A stretch of 64,000 bases of DNA from NCBI GenBank assembly GCA_026315105.1, contig CM048746.1:146860730-146924729 (forward strand), in the 5' to 3' direction. Numbering within the stretch: position 1 is the stretch's first letter; each line of letters starts with the position of its first letter. The translations under genes were made by a program, and so were the position numbers. Source of the stretch: Locusta migratoria (taxonomy: Eukaryota; Arthropoda; Insecta; Orthoptera; Acrididae). The notes below the pieces were generated by a model that did not search any database, was not told the DNA's origin, and worked only from the letters and a program-made list of their open reading frames with translations. Shown in pieces: positions 21,389-32,253 of the stretch.

Positions 21389-23038
21389 AAAAATGCTAGC
21401 TTTCGCAGCCTAGCTGCTTCATCAGGCAGAAGGGAAGGAGAGGGAAAAGGAAATGATGAGGGTTTTAAGGAAGGGGGTAAGGAGCCATTCCAATCCCGGG
21501 ACAGGAAAGACTTACCTTGGGGGAAAAAATGGAGGGTAAATAAATGCACACACACCCACACATTTACACAGACACAAGTACACTTAGGCAGACATACTGT
21601 AGAACTGTAGAAAGCAAAGAAGTTAGAAGTTAGATAGAGATGCCACTTGAGGCAGAGGCTCTGTCCAGAGAACCAAGGCAAAGATGTTAAGATGGTGGGT
21701 GGGAATTCGAATTTAGTGGAGGTTGAGACCAGGTGAGCAACGTGAAGAGAGAATTTGCTGAAGGGCTAGTTCCCATCTCCGGAGTTCTGAAGGATTGGTG
21801 TCAGTGGGAAGTATCCAGATAACCCGGACGGTGTAGCATTGTGCCAAGATGTGCTGGCCATGCACCAAGGCATGTTTAGCCACAGGGTGTTCCTCGTTAC
21901 CAACCAACACTGTCTGCCTGTGTCCATTCATGCGAAGGACAGTTTTTTGCTGGTCATTCCCACATAGAACGCTTCACAGTGCAGGCATGTCAGTTGGTAG
22001 ATCACGTGGGTACTATCGCAAGTGGCTCTGCCTTTGATCCTGTACACCTTCCGGGTTACGGGACTGGAGTAAGTGGTGGTGGAAGGGTGCATAGGGCAGG
22101 TTTTACAACGGGGGCGGTTACAAGGGTAGGAGCCAGAAGGTAGGGAAGGTGGTTTGGGGATTTCATAGGGGTGGACTAGGAGGTTACGGAGGTTAGGTGG
22201 GCGGCGGAAAGACACTCTCGGTGGAGTAGGAAGGATGTCATGAAGGACAGATCTCATTTCGGGGCAGGATTTAAGGAAGTCGTATCCTTGCTGGAGAGCC
22301 ACATTTAGAGTCCGCTCCAGTCCCGGAAAGTATCCGGTGACAAGAGGGGCACTTCTGGGATTCTTCTGTTGAAGGTTATGAATTTGGGGGGATGAGGTAG
22401 TAACTCTGGCAATTTGTTTCTCTACCAAATTAGGAGGATAGCCGCGGGATGTGAAAGCTGTTAATAGGTTGTTGGAGTACTGGTTCAGAGCTTCAGGACT
22501 GGAGCAGACTCATTCGCCACGAAGACCTAAGCTGTAAGGAAGGGAACGTTTGATATGGAATGGATGACAGCTGTCATAATGCAGGTACTGTTGTTTATTG
22601 GTAGGTTTGATGTGGACGGATGTGTGGAGTTGGCCGTTGGACAGATGGAGGTCGACATCGAGGAATGTGCCATGGGATTGGGAATAGGACCAGGTGAATT
22701 TGATGGGACCAAAGGAGTTGAGGTTGAAGAGGAAATTCTGGAGTTCTTCTTCACTGTGTGTCCAGATCATTAAGATATCATCAATGAATCTGTACCACAC
22801 TTTGGGTTGACAGGCTTGGGTATCCAGGAAGGCTTCCTCTAAGCGTCCCATGAATAAGTTTGCGTACGAGGGGGCCTCAAAAGTGAAGAAGTTGTGGGTT
22901 AGGATGAAGCTGGCTAGGGTATTAAGGAAAGAGGTTTTAGGTAGGGAAGTGGGTGATCGGCGTGAAAGGAAATACTCCATCGCAGCAAGGCCCTGGGTAT
23001 GTGGGATATTTGTGTATAGGGAAGTGGCATCAATGGAA
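21280..23038 (-). mobile_element. Penelope-like element, 5'-truncated, best preserved copy
   Basis: Minus-strand PLE starting inside the RT palm at about 23,038 and running through RT, linker, GIY-YIG nuclease and the microsatellite-bearing tail to 21,280. Its break point at 23,038 coincides with a small perfect palindrome (23,011-23,064). The family also accounts for 10,850-13,020, 19,381-20,345 and 32,800-33,235. Confidence 0.85.
21713..23038 (-). pseudogene. PLE reverse transcriptase-GIY-YIG protein, one premature stop and one frameshift
   Basis: The RT part (22,510-23,038) has SLYTNIPHTQGL, FFTFEAPSYANLFMGRLE and the catalytic RFIDDILMIW. A TGA at 22,510-22,512 interrupts the frame. The same frame then continues through a basic linker with PCNRPRCKTCPMH (a cysteine-rich motif before the nuclease) and VIYQLTCLHCEAFYVGMTS, the GIY-YIG core. 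A one-base loss near 21,930 shifts the remaining nuclease (21,713-21,931, NGHRQTVLVGNEEHPVAKHA). Only the C-terminal half of the RT is present. PLEs copy their RNA at cut sites, with the nuclease making the cut. This copy is inactive. Confidence 0.85.
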
Positions 23039-23064
23039 GTGGTGATGCCACTTCCCTATACACA
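23011..23064. repeat. Perfect 22-bp palindrome at the PLE break point
   Basis: Arms 23,011-23,032 and 23,043-23,064 are exact reverse complements around a 10-bp loop (AATGGAAGTG). The left arm is PLE coding sequence (TNIPH region); the right arm leads into the PLE-tail block. Confidence 0.85.
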
Positions 23065-23101
23065 CATACAAGCTTTCGCCACCACTGGCAGCTTCTTCAG
23101 G

Positions 23102-26100
23102 AAAAAGAGGAAAAAAGGGGAGGAGAAAGGGAAGGATATGGGTTTTAAAGAAGTTAGCTAATTTCATTGCTTTCTACAGTTCTACAGTATGTCTGCCTAA
23201 GTGTACTTACGTCTGTGTAAATGTGTGTGTGTGTATTTGTTTACCCTCCTTTTTTCCCCCCAAGGTAAGTCTTTCCTGTCCCGGGATTGGAATGACTCCT
23301 TACCCACTCCCTTAAAACCCTCATCATTTCCTTTTCCCTCTCCTTCCCTTCTGCCTGACGAAGCAGCTAGGCTGCGAAAGCTTGCGTTTGTGTGTGTGTG
23401 TGTGTCTGTGTGTTTATTTGTTGCTATCACTGCCTGTGCTCCTTTGCCTGGTAAGTGGACTTCATCTGTTTTTTATGTATATTTTTCCTGTTAGGAATTT
23501 TTCCTCTATAATATTAGTATATACATATATTGATGTGCACATGCCACCACAAACTTTCTCTTGGAAATACAATGTTGTCTCAGAATTCTCGTCGGCGATA
23601 TACAGCATTGCTTACAATTCGATGTCCAAGGCCAGCTACTAATGCGATTTCAAATGCCACGGCGAAATTGAACCACCTGTTTGCAAGCCGTCTCAGAATG
23701 CTGATTGGCTGCTTTCTCCACAATGACGACAGTGTTGCTCCTTCTTCTATTAGCTGCTACAGCAACAGATGCAGCTTTGAAATTCATAGACATAGATGAA
23801 TGTCTTGAAATAACACTCAGGTATGATTGTTCTACTGTGCCACATGAAGTGGCAAAAAGAGGAAAAAAGGGGAGGAGAAAGGGAAGGATATGGGTTTTAA
23901 GGAAGTTAGCTAACTTCATTGCTTTCTACAGTTCTACAGTATGTCTGCCTAAGTGTACTTGCGTCTGTGTAAATGTGTGTGTGTGTATTTGTTTACCCTC
24001 CTTTTTTCCCCCCAAGGTAAGTCTTTCCTGTCCCGGGATTGGAATGACTCCTTACCCACTCCCTTAAAACCCTCATCATTTCCTTTTCCCTCTCCTTCCC
24101 TTCTGCCTGACGAAGCAGCTAGGCTGCGAAAGCTTGCGTTTGTGTGTGTGTGTGTGTCTGTGTGTTTATTTGTTGCTATCACTGCCTGTGCTCCTTTGCC
24201 TGGTAAGTGGACTTCATCTGTTTTTTATGTATATTTTTCCTGTTAGGAATTTTTCCTCTATAATATTAGTATATAAATATATTGATGTGCACATGCCACC
24301 ACAAACTTTCTCTTAGAAATACAATGTTGTCTCAGAATTCTCGTCGGCGATATACAGCATTGCTTACAATTCGATGTCCAAGGCCAGCTACTAATGCGAT
24401 TTCAAATGCCACGGCGAAATTGAACCACCTGTTTGCAAGCTGTCTCAGAATGCTGATTGGCTGTTTTCTCCACAATGACGACAGTGTTGCTCCTTCTTCT
24501 ATTAGCTGCTACAGCAACAGATGCAGCTTTGAAATTCATAGACATAGATGAATGTCTTGAAATAACACTCAGGTATGATTGTTCTACTGTGCCACATGAA
24601 GTGGCAAAAAGAGGAAAAAAGGGGAGGAGAAAGGGAAGGATACGGGTTTTAAGGAAGTTAGCTAACTTCATTGCTTTCTACAGTTCTACAGTATGTCTGC
24701 CTAAGTGTACTTGCGTCTGTGTAAATGTGTGTGTGTGTATTTGTTTACCCTCCTTTTTTCCCCCCAAGGTAAGTCTTTCCTGTCCCGGGATTGGAATGAC
24801 TCCTTACCCACTCCCTTAAAACCCTCATCATTTCCTTTTCCCTCTCCTTCCCTTCTGCCTGACGAAGCAGCTAGGCTGCGAAAGCTTGCGTTTGTGTGTG
24901 TGTGTGTGTCTGTGTGTTTATTTGTTGCTATCACTGCCTGTGCTCCTTTGCCTGGTAAGTGGACTTCATCTGTTTTTTATGTATATTTTTCCTGTTAGGA
25001 ATTTTTCCTCTATAATATTAGTATATACATATATTGATGTGCACATGCCACCACAAACTTTCTCTTAGAAATACAATGTTGTCTCAGAATTCTCGTCGGC
25101 GATATACAGCATTGCTTACAATTCGATGTCCAAGGCCAGCTACTAATGCGATTTCAAATGCCACGGCGAAATTGAACCACCTGTTTGCAAGCTGTCTCAG
25201 AATGCTGATTGGCTGTTTTCTCCACAATGACGACAGTGTTGCTCCTTCTTCTATTAGCTGCTACAGCAACAGATGCAGCTTTGAAATTCATAGACATAGA
25301 TGAATGTCTTGAAATAACACTCAGGTATGATTGTTCTACTGTGCCACATGAAGTGGCAAAAAGAGGAAAAAAGGGGAGGAGAAAGGGAAGGATATGGGTT
25401 TTAAGGAAGTTAGCTAACTTCATTGCTTTCTACAGTTCTACAGTATGTCTGCCTACGTGTACTCGCGTCTGTGTAAATGTGTGCGTGTGTATTTGTTTAC
25501 CCTCCTTTTTTCCCCCCAAGGTAAGTCTTTCCTGTCCCGGGATTGGAATGACTCCTTACCCACTCCCTTAAAACCCTCATCATTTCCTTTTCCCTCTCCT
25601 TCCCTTCTGCCTGACGAAGCAGCTAGGCTGCGAAAGCTTGCGTTTGTGTGTGTGTGTGTGTCTGTGTGTTTATTTGTTGCTATCACTGCCTGTGCTCCTT
25701 CGCCTGGTAAGTGGACTTCATCTGTTTTTTATGTATATTTTTCCTGTTAGGAATTTTTCCTCTATAATATTAGTATATACATATATTGATGTGCACATGC
25801 CACCACAAACTTTCTCTTAGAAATACAATGTTGTCTCAGAATTCTCGTCTGCGATATACAGCATTGCTTACAATTCGATGTCCAAGGCCAGCTACTAATG
25901 CGATTTCAAATGCCACGGCGAAATTGAACCACCTGTTTGCAAGCTGTCTCAGAATGCTGATTGGCTGTTTTCTCCACAATGACGACAGTGTTGCTCCTTC
26001 TTCTATTAGCTGCTACAGCAACAGATGCAGCTTTGAAATTCATAGACATAGATGAATGTCTTGAAATAACACTCAGGTATGATTGTTCTACTGTGCCACA

Positions 26101-27622
26101 TGAAGTGGCAAAAAGAGGAAAAAAGGGGAGGAGAAAGGGAAGGATATGGGTTTTAAGGAAGTTAGCTAACTTCATTGCTTTCTACAGTTCTACAGTATGT
26201 CTGCCTAAGTGTACTTGCGTCTGTGTAAATGTGTGTGTGTGTATTTGTTTACCCTCCTTTTTTCCCCCCAAGGTAAGTCTTTCCTGTCCCGGGATTGGAA
26301 TGACTCCTTACCCACTCCCTTAAAACCCTCATCATTTCCTTTTCCCTCTCCTTCCCTTCTGCCTGACGAAGCAGCTAGGCTGCGAAAGCTTGCGTTTGTG
26401 TGTGTGTGTGTGTCTGTGTGTTTATTTGTTGCTATCACTGCCTGTGCTCCTTTGCCTGGTAAGTGGACTTCATCTGTTTTTTATGTATATTTTTCCTGTT
26501 AGGAATTTTTCCTCTATAATATTAGTATATACATATATTGATGTGCACATGCCACCACAAACTTTCTCTTAGAAATACAATGTTGTCTCAGAATTCTCGT
26601 CGGCGATATACAGCATTGCTTACAATTCGATGTCCAAGGCCAGCTACTAATGCGATTTCAAATGCCACGGCGAAATTGAACCACCTGTTTGCAAGCTGTC
26701 TCAGAATGCTGATTGGCTGTTTTCTCCACAATGACGACAGTGTTGCTCCTTCTTCTATTAGCTGCTACAGCAACAGATGCAGCTTTGAAATTCATAGACA
26801 TAGATGAATGTCTTGAAATAACACTCAGGTATGATTGTTCTACTGTGCCACATGAAGTGGCAAAAAGAGGAAAAAAGGGGAGGAGAAAGGGAAGGATACG
26901 GGTTTTAAGGAAGTTAGCTAACCTCATTGCTTTCTACAGTTCTACAGTATGTCTGCCTAAGTGTACTTGCGTCTGTGTAAATGTGTGTGTGTGTATTTGT
27001 TTACCCTCCTTTTTTCCCCCCAAGGTAAGTCTTTCCTGTCCCGGGATTGGAATGACTCCTTACCCACTCCCTTAAAACCCTCATCATTTCCTTTTCCCTC
27101 TCCTTCCCTTCTGCCTGACGAAGCAGCTAGGCTGCGAAAGCTTGCGTTTGTGTGTGTGTGTGTGTCTGTGTGTTTATTTGTTGCTATCACTGCCTGTGCT
27201 CCTTCGCCTGGTAAGTGGACTTCATCTGTTTTTTATGTATATTTTTCCTGTTAGGAATTTTTCCTCTATAATATTAGTATATACATATATTGATGTGCAC
27301 ATGCCACCACAAACTTTCTCTTAGAAATACAATGTTGTCTCAGAATTCTCGTCGGCGATATACAGCATTGCTTACAATTCGATGTCCAAGGCCAGCTACT
27401 AATGCGATTTCAAATGCCACGGCGAAATTGAACCACCTGTTTGCAAGCCGTCTCAGAATGCTGATTGGCTGCTTTCTCCACAATGACGACAGTGTTGCTC
27501 CTTCTTCTATTAGCTGCTACAGCACCAGATGCAGCTTTGAAATTCATAGACATAGATGAATGTCTTGAAAACTGTCTTGAAATAACACTCAGGTATGATT
27601 GTTCTACTGTGCCACATGAAGT
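23102..27622 (+). repeat. Six-copy tandem array of a 752-bp unit
   Basis: Units start at 23,102, 23,854, 24,606, 25,358, 26,110 and 26,862, exactly 752 bp apart; the last carries a 12-bp insertion near 27,570. By eye, neighbouring units differ at only a handful of positions. Each unit joins two parts: a PLE-tail piece with a (TG)n tract (about the first 420 bp) and about 330 bp of a different sequence that continues without repetition past the array end into the LTR-element leader (27,623-27,735). The plus-strand ORFs of 60-120 codons repeat because the unit repeats. The non-PLE part contains a plus-strand frame with a signal-peptide-like start and, antisense to it, a minus-strand frame running from the LTR-element leader. 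Confidence 0.95.
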
Positions 27623-27676
27623 ATTTTCATTTTCACAGTTATGACTATGTACACCACATTCACTACCACTGTCCAT
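27410..27676 (-). pseudogene. First ORF after the primer site of the minus-strand LTR element
   Basis: An 88-codon frame beginning MDSGSECGVHSH about 40 bp downstream (minus direction) of the primer-binding site, the usual place for a gag start. It enters the last 752-bp unit and stops at 27,410. No domain recognised. It may be the decayed start of the element's gag or chance. Confidence 0.3.
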
Positions 27677-27715
27677 AAAAGATTGTGAGTCCCAAAAGAG
27701 TTCCTTCAGTCAGTT

Positions 27716-27733
27716 CCTAAACATGGGGCACCA
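27716..27733 (-). promoter_or_regulatory. Primer-binding site of the minus-strand LTR element
   Basis: On the minus strand TGGTGCCCCATGTTTAGG follows the LTR end (...GGCACA) after two bases, the geometry expected of a tRNA primer site. I cannot name the tRNA with confidence. Confidence 0.55.
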
Positions 27734-27735
27734 TA

Positions 27736-28390
27736 TGTGCCATTACCTGGTCATTAATTGAAGATTCTTGAAGTTCTTGATGTTGTCGATGGTTTCGGTA
27801 GCAGCTGGCTGAAAACTCATGGGTGAAAACCAATTCACTACAATTGACTAATGCAATACACAGAATTGCAGTTCTTTGAAACTTTTAATGATTTATAAAT
27901 GCCCAATTGTCCCGATTTATGGCCAGCTTGCAAGTCTCATTAATGACAACTATTAATACCAGGCACGCATATTCCACACATTAATAATACTAGTTAACAC
28001 TGTCTATGTGTGCAATACAAAAGTTCGAGGTGTACATCATAATGTGGCACAAATATTAATTAATCACTGTAGATACACTTCCCACACTAACAACAATGAC
28101 TAACTTTTGCATAATTGTTCAAATTTAAAGTTCAAAACTGACATGGGTTGTGGCTCAGATCGGGGCAAAACAATAAACAATACTCGGAACTGACATAGTT
28201 TGTACATCTGACAACTGACAAAACAATACTCTCATACATGCCGCGAGTGCAACCTATTTATATGTTTCGAATAATGTCACTAAAAATTACTTATTGTTAA
28301 TTATGTACATGAAATTAATTATAATGGAAAAGTAAACAGTTGCATACAACTGGCTATAGTAAGAGATATTGTAAATAATACTGAGTAAAT
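27736..28390 (-). repeat. 5' LTR of the minus-strand LTR element
   Basis: Plus-strand low end TGTGCCATTACC, i.e. the LTR ends in CA on the minus strand. It matches 15,471-16,085 in order and orientation. The upper boundary may lie beyond 28,390; homology to the other copy ends there because that copy is interrupted. Confidence 0.65.
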
Positions 28391-28794
28391 TGCTATACAA
28401 ATTTTGGTTAAATTAATAATATTTCACTTGCAAATATAATAAGTTTTTCAAACAATTACTTTGTAATTAACAGTAATTATACAGAAACTAATGAGAGCAA
28501 AACTTTCATAACATTACTTGTGAAGAATATTAATACCTACTTTAACATTATGAGAAAAGAATTGACCTAGATTTAATAGAAATACTAATTAGCATGCTAT
28601 CTGAACTTCAACAATATACTTGTGGTATGAATTAATTAATATTTGCTAGTTAAACAAATGCATCCAGTGTCAAATAATATAAAAAGACTTCAGCTAGTTA
28701 CATTACAGCAAATAATAACAAAAGTTTTGGAAAAAAAAATCATAATTACCTTCATACCAATTATCATGCAATAGTGGTATCGGGAGGTTCAGTA
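28391..28794. other. AT-rich DNA, possibly the rest of the 5' LTR; no gene seen
   Basis: No coding motifs. It lies between the LTR homology and the next PLE-tail copy. Confidence 0.4.
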
Positions 28795-29150
28795 ATGCAA
28801 AAAAAGCTTTTTTTTGCTTTCTACAGTATGTCTGCCTAGGTGTACTTGTGTCTGTGTGAATGTGTGGGTGTGTGTGCATTTGTTTACCCTCCATTTTTTT
28901 CCCCAAGGTAAGTCTTTCCCGGGATTGGAATGGCTCCTTACCCCCTTCCTTAAAACCCTCATCATTTCCTTTTCCCTCTCCTTCCCTTCTGCCTGAAGAA
29001 GCAACTGGGTTGCGAAAGCTTGCGTTTGTGTGTGTGTGTGTATTCATTTATTTATTTGTGATGCTGTCACACCTGTGCTTCTTCGCCTGGTGAGTAATCT
29101 TCGTCTATTTTTTACATTTAATTTTTGCTGCTAGGAATTTATCGTCTTAA
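28795..29150 (+). repeat. PLE-tail repeat with (TG)n
   Basis: The same block as in the 752-bp unit, in the orientation GCTTTCTACAGTATGTCTGCC ... CTGAAGAAGCAACTGGG ... (TG)n ... CTTCGCCTGGTGAG, ending near ATTTATCGTCTTAATA. Confidence 0.75.
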
Positions 29151-29798
29151 TATTTTGAAGAATAATTTGTAACTCTGTGGAGAATTTCCATCATTAATCA
29201 AATATACACATTAAGTAGAGTAAACTTTAAGCGATTTTGGAAGTGATACAGTATGTTAAAAGGAGTGCACTAACAGAATTCACTTTAAATAATTGAACAC
29301 TTGTTATTGCCTTGTTTCACAAAACTTTATTTGTACGGCCTAGGTTTCTGGTAATGAGTCCATTTTCAAGTACTTTACTGATTCCAAAGTTGTTACACCA
29401 GTGAAGACAAACCATTACATTACTACAGGTCTGTGTCTATCAACTTTGACATCGGAAGAAAATACTTTTAACCTTGCAATTTAGTAACTATTACACTTGC
29501 ATTACCTTATTAGAATAACCTTACGTAAATATCTATTGTACTAATATTGTATTTAATGATGTTATCTATTACTGAATTTACTAATCATTATTGAACCTGA
29601 AAATGGAACAGATTATTGTGCAAGACCTTGCTTCTTGCCGATGACCATCTCAGGTTAGTAATATTGTTATTATCTACTATGTAGAAGTTACTAATAATCC
29701 AAAAGAGGTAAATAATTGAATTCAGTCTGTTCATTCAGTACCAAATTTGGGGCTGTGTGCATCTGTTATTTAATTTCCAAAATTTCTACTTTGGTCAG
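29151..29798. other. AT-rich DNA; leader-block fragment, otherwise no gene
   Basis: 29,172-29,195 is the inverted copy of the leader block at 18,745-18,768. The rest shows no motif-bearing frame. Confidence 0.4.
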
Positions 29799-30230
29799 TT
29801 ATGCACCTTTATCTTCTACATGTAAGGCTTCTACATCTATGGCATATTTGTGCTCTTGCTCTAAGCAGTGTTGGGCAAAGGCAGAATCTGGCTTTCTTAA
29901 TCTCCAGTTCCTCTGGTGTTCCTTGAGCCTAGTACAAATTGACTGACCTGTCTGTCCTATATAACAGGACTGGCACTCTTTACAATTGATTTTATATAAA
30001 GCACTGTTCGTAATGGCTGGCTTTTTGTCCTTGAATTGAACAGACTTTTACTTAAAATATGTGGGACATAGAAAAATTCTGAAAATTCCTTTGCTTTCAA
30101 AATGTTACATAGCCTATTAGAAATTTTACCTATGAAAGGCCACCTACTGATGCAAGGACACCGCCATTGGTACAGTTCTCACCCAATCTCACGATAGTGT
30201 AATCTCTCTCCTGCAATTCTTTTCCTAAAA
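29799..30230 (-). pseudogene. PLE C-terminal fragment with GIY-YIG nuclease, second PLE family
   Basis: A minus-strand frame of about 67 codons (29,799-30,000) contains YKINCKECQSCYIGQTGQ and RLKEHQRNWRLRKPDSAFAQ, a GIY-YIG core with an intact YIG. The upstream linker (30,000-30,230) shows NRLCNILKAKEFSE in a broken frame. The sequence differs clearly from the PLE at 21,713, so at least two PLE lineages are present. It is truncated at both ends. Confidence 0.7.
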
Positions 30231-30242
30231 ATTAAAGAACAC

Positions 30243-31626
30243 ACAATGCAAGTATTCAGCCTTTGACAGGGAACTTCTTGCCATCTACGAGACCATTAAG
30301 CATTTCCATGCAGAACTTGAAGTTTGCCCCTTTCACGTTCTTACCAATCACAAACTGCTGGCTGCTGCCATCAAAAATCCCTCGGCTGACCCACCCACTA
30401 GGCACTTTTGCTACCTTGACAACATATCGCACTTCACAACAGACGTGCGTTATATCAAGGGTGTGGATATTGTGGTGACAGATTTCCTCTTTCGGATTGA
30501 TGCTGTCTATACCGTCATTGATCTCTCTAACCTTTCCGCCCTGCAATCTGCCGACGATGATCTCCTTGCTCTCGTCTCCAACCCTTCGTCTTTGCTACAT
30601 CCCATCTGCACCACCTTTCCATGCATCACCGGCAAGGTGTGGTGTGATGACTCAATAGGCAAACTCCATCCCTTCATTCTCCGCTCTCTTCAACATCCTA
30701 TTTTCCAAAAGCTGCACGAGCTCACGCACCCGGGTGTCAAAGCCTCGACACGCCTGGTGTGTGAGTGTTTTGTTTGGTGTGACATGAGGTGGTATTTCCA
30801 GGCCTGGGCCCACCCTTGTGTCGCCTGTTAGCAGAACAAGGTCGCATCTCACACCTCCCCTCCATCTGCTTCATTCCCTCCTCTGTCCAGCAGATTCCAG
30901 GACGTCCACTTGAATCTTGTTGGCCTCTGCCATCGGTCGACGGTTACCGGTACATCTTTTTCATGATTGACCACACCCCCCAAGGTGGATGGAGGCCACA
31001 CATCTGCTCAACAATACTGCCGAGTCTGTCGCTCATACTTTTATATCTACCTGGATTACTACTTTGGCTGTGCCTCAGTCATCACAACTGACCAGGGACG
31101 CCAATTTGAGAGTGCCCTTTTCGTCAACGTCTGCAACTTTTGTGGCATTTGCCGGATCCACACCACCGCGTACCATCTGCAGAGCAACGGGCTGGCCCTT
31201 CGGTGCCATGGGTCGCTTTGGCTTGACACCCTTCCTCTGGTTCTCCTTGGCCTGCATTTGACCTACAAGGAGGACCTCCGTGGCACCATTTTGGAATTCG
31301 TATATGGGCAACAACTCACCTTACCGGGTGAGCTTTTCGCCCCGTCCCCATCCCTCTCAATCGAGGATTTCCCCTGGTCAATTGAGTCTGCCTCATCTGT
31401 GCTGCGGCTTCCCTTTCCCTCCTGCCTGCCACTATCCTCCGCCTGTAAGGGTACCTTTGACCTGCAGACTTGTGAGTTCATGTTCTTGTGTGATGACACA
31501 ATCCGCCTGCCCTTACAGCCTCCTTACTCCGGTCCTTATCCTGTCCTCCTTCATGTAGCAAACACCTACAGCATTCTCCTCAATGGCAAACCTTCCGCTG
31601 TCACCATTTATTGCCGCACACCTTGA
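30243..31626 (+). pseudogene. Pol 3' part of CsRn1-type Gypsy element 2: RNase H end and integrase
   Basis: Begins abruptly in RNase H (YSAFDRELLAIYETIKHF, the counterpart of 8610 in element 1), then the integrase zinc-binding region HELTHPGVKASTRL with CVAC near 30,820, then a broken core with ITTDQGRQFESALF (from about 31,083) and TTAYHLQSNGL, where the catalytic glutamate region is altered. It continues to LPLQPPYSGPYPVLLHV. An in-frame stop at 30,829-30,831 and frame shifts near 30,970 disable it. It is shorter than a full Pol because the left part is missing. Confidence 0.8.
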
Positions 31627-32250
31627 TCCTACTTCCCCTCCCAAGGTCAAGGGTCCCTCCTCCTCCTTCTCCTCCTCTACTCCCCCCCCCCTCTCCTTCG
31701 CCGTCGGGTCACACACTGTCTATGGTCGTTGACTCCTCTTCCTTCTCTCTGTCCTCGCCCTTTAGAGGATCCTCCCTTCCCCTTCCCCCCTCCGATCCTT
31801 GATATCAATTCTCCGTCCCCATTCCCCTGCCATTCACAACAGGGCTGTTTACCGTGGTGCATGACTATAACCTATTCATTATGTGCACATCATCCACCAA
31901 ATGCAAGCTTATTAAATGTTTCCAGCTGGCCTATTATTCCATTCCTTCCAAGGCTCGGGCCTTCCTGCTCCCGTCAAACACTGTGCTAGTTGTAGTTTTG
32001 GTCTGTGGCTCCCACTCGAGCCGGCAACTCTCGCGACAAGTTATGCTGCCTCCTAGATTGCAGAATTTCATTGTTCGAGGCCCTACCATAAGTTGGTTAC
32101 CTCTCCCTCCTGTACTACAGGATGGGACAATAGAACTCATCACGTGTGTCATGCCCTTTGCATGTGCGTCTACTAGTGCTTGTGACTCTTCCTCCCCCCC
32201 CCCCACCCCCCACGGCACTCAGAAGTACTCCGTACTGTGGAGGGGGGGGG
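31627..32250 (+). other. 3' region of Gypsy element 2, ending in a G-run
   Basis: Pyrimidine-rich (CTCCT) coding-tail remnants comparable to 9930-10,540 of element 1. It finishes with G9 (32,242-32,250), the polypurine tract position. Confidence 0.6.
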
Positions 32251-32253
32251 CTG

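Noticed and set aside
20580..21390. Several ORFs rich in VCVCVC or THTHTH or YIYIYI
   Set aside because: They translate TG, CA and TA microsatellites in the PLE tails and carry no other protein signal.
23102..27622. Regular array resembling a CRISPR or a tandem gene family
   Set aside because: The 752-bp period has no short repeat plus unique spacer layout, and the organism is an animal. The repeated ORFs follow from the repeated unit rather than from selected genes.
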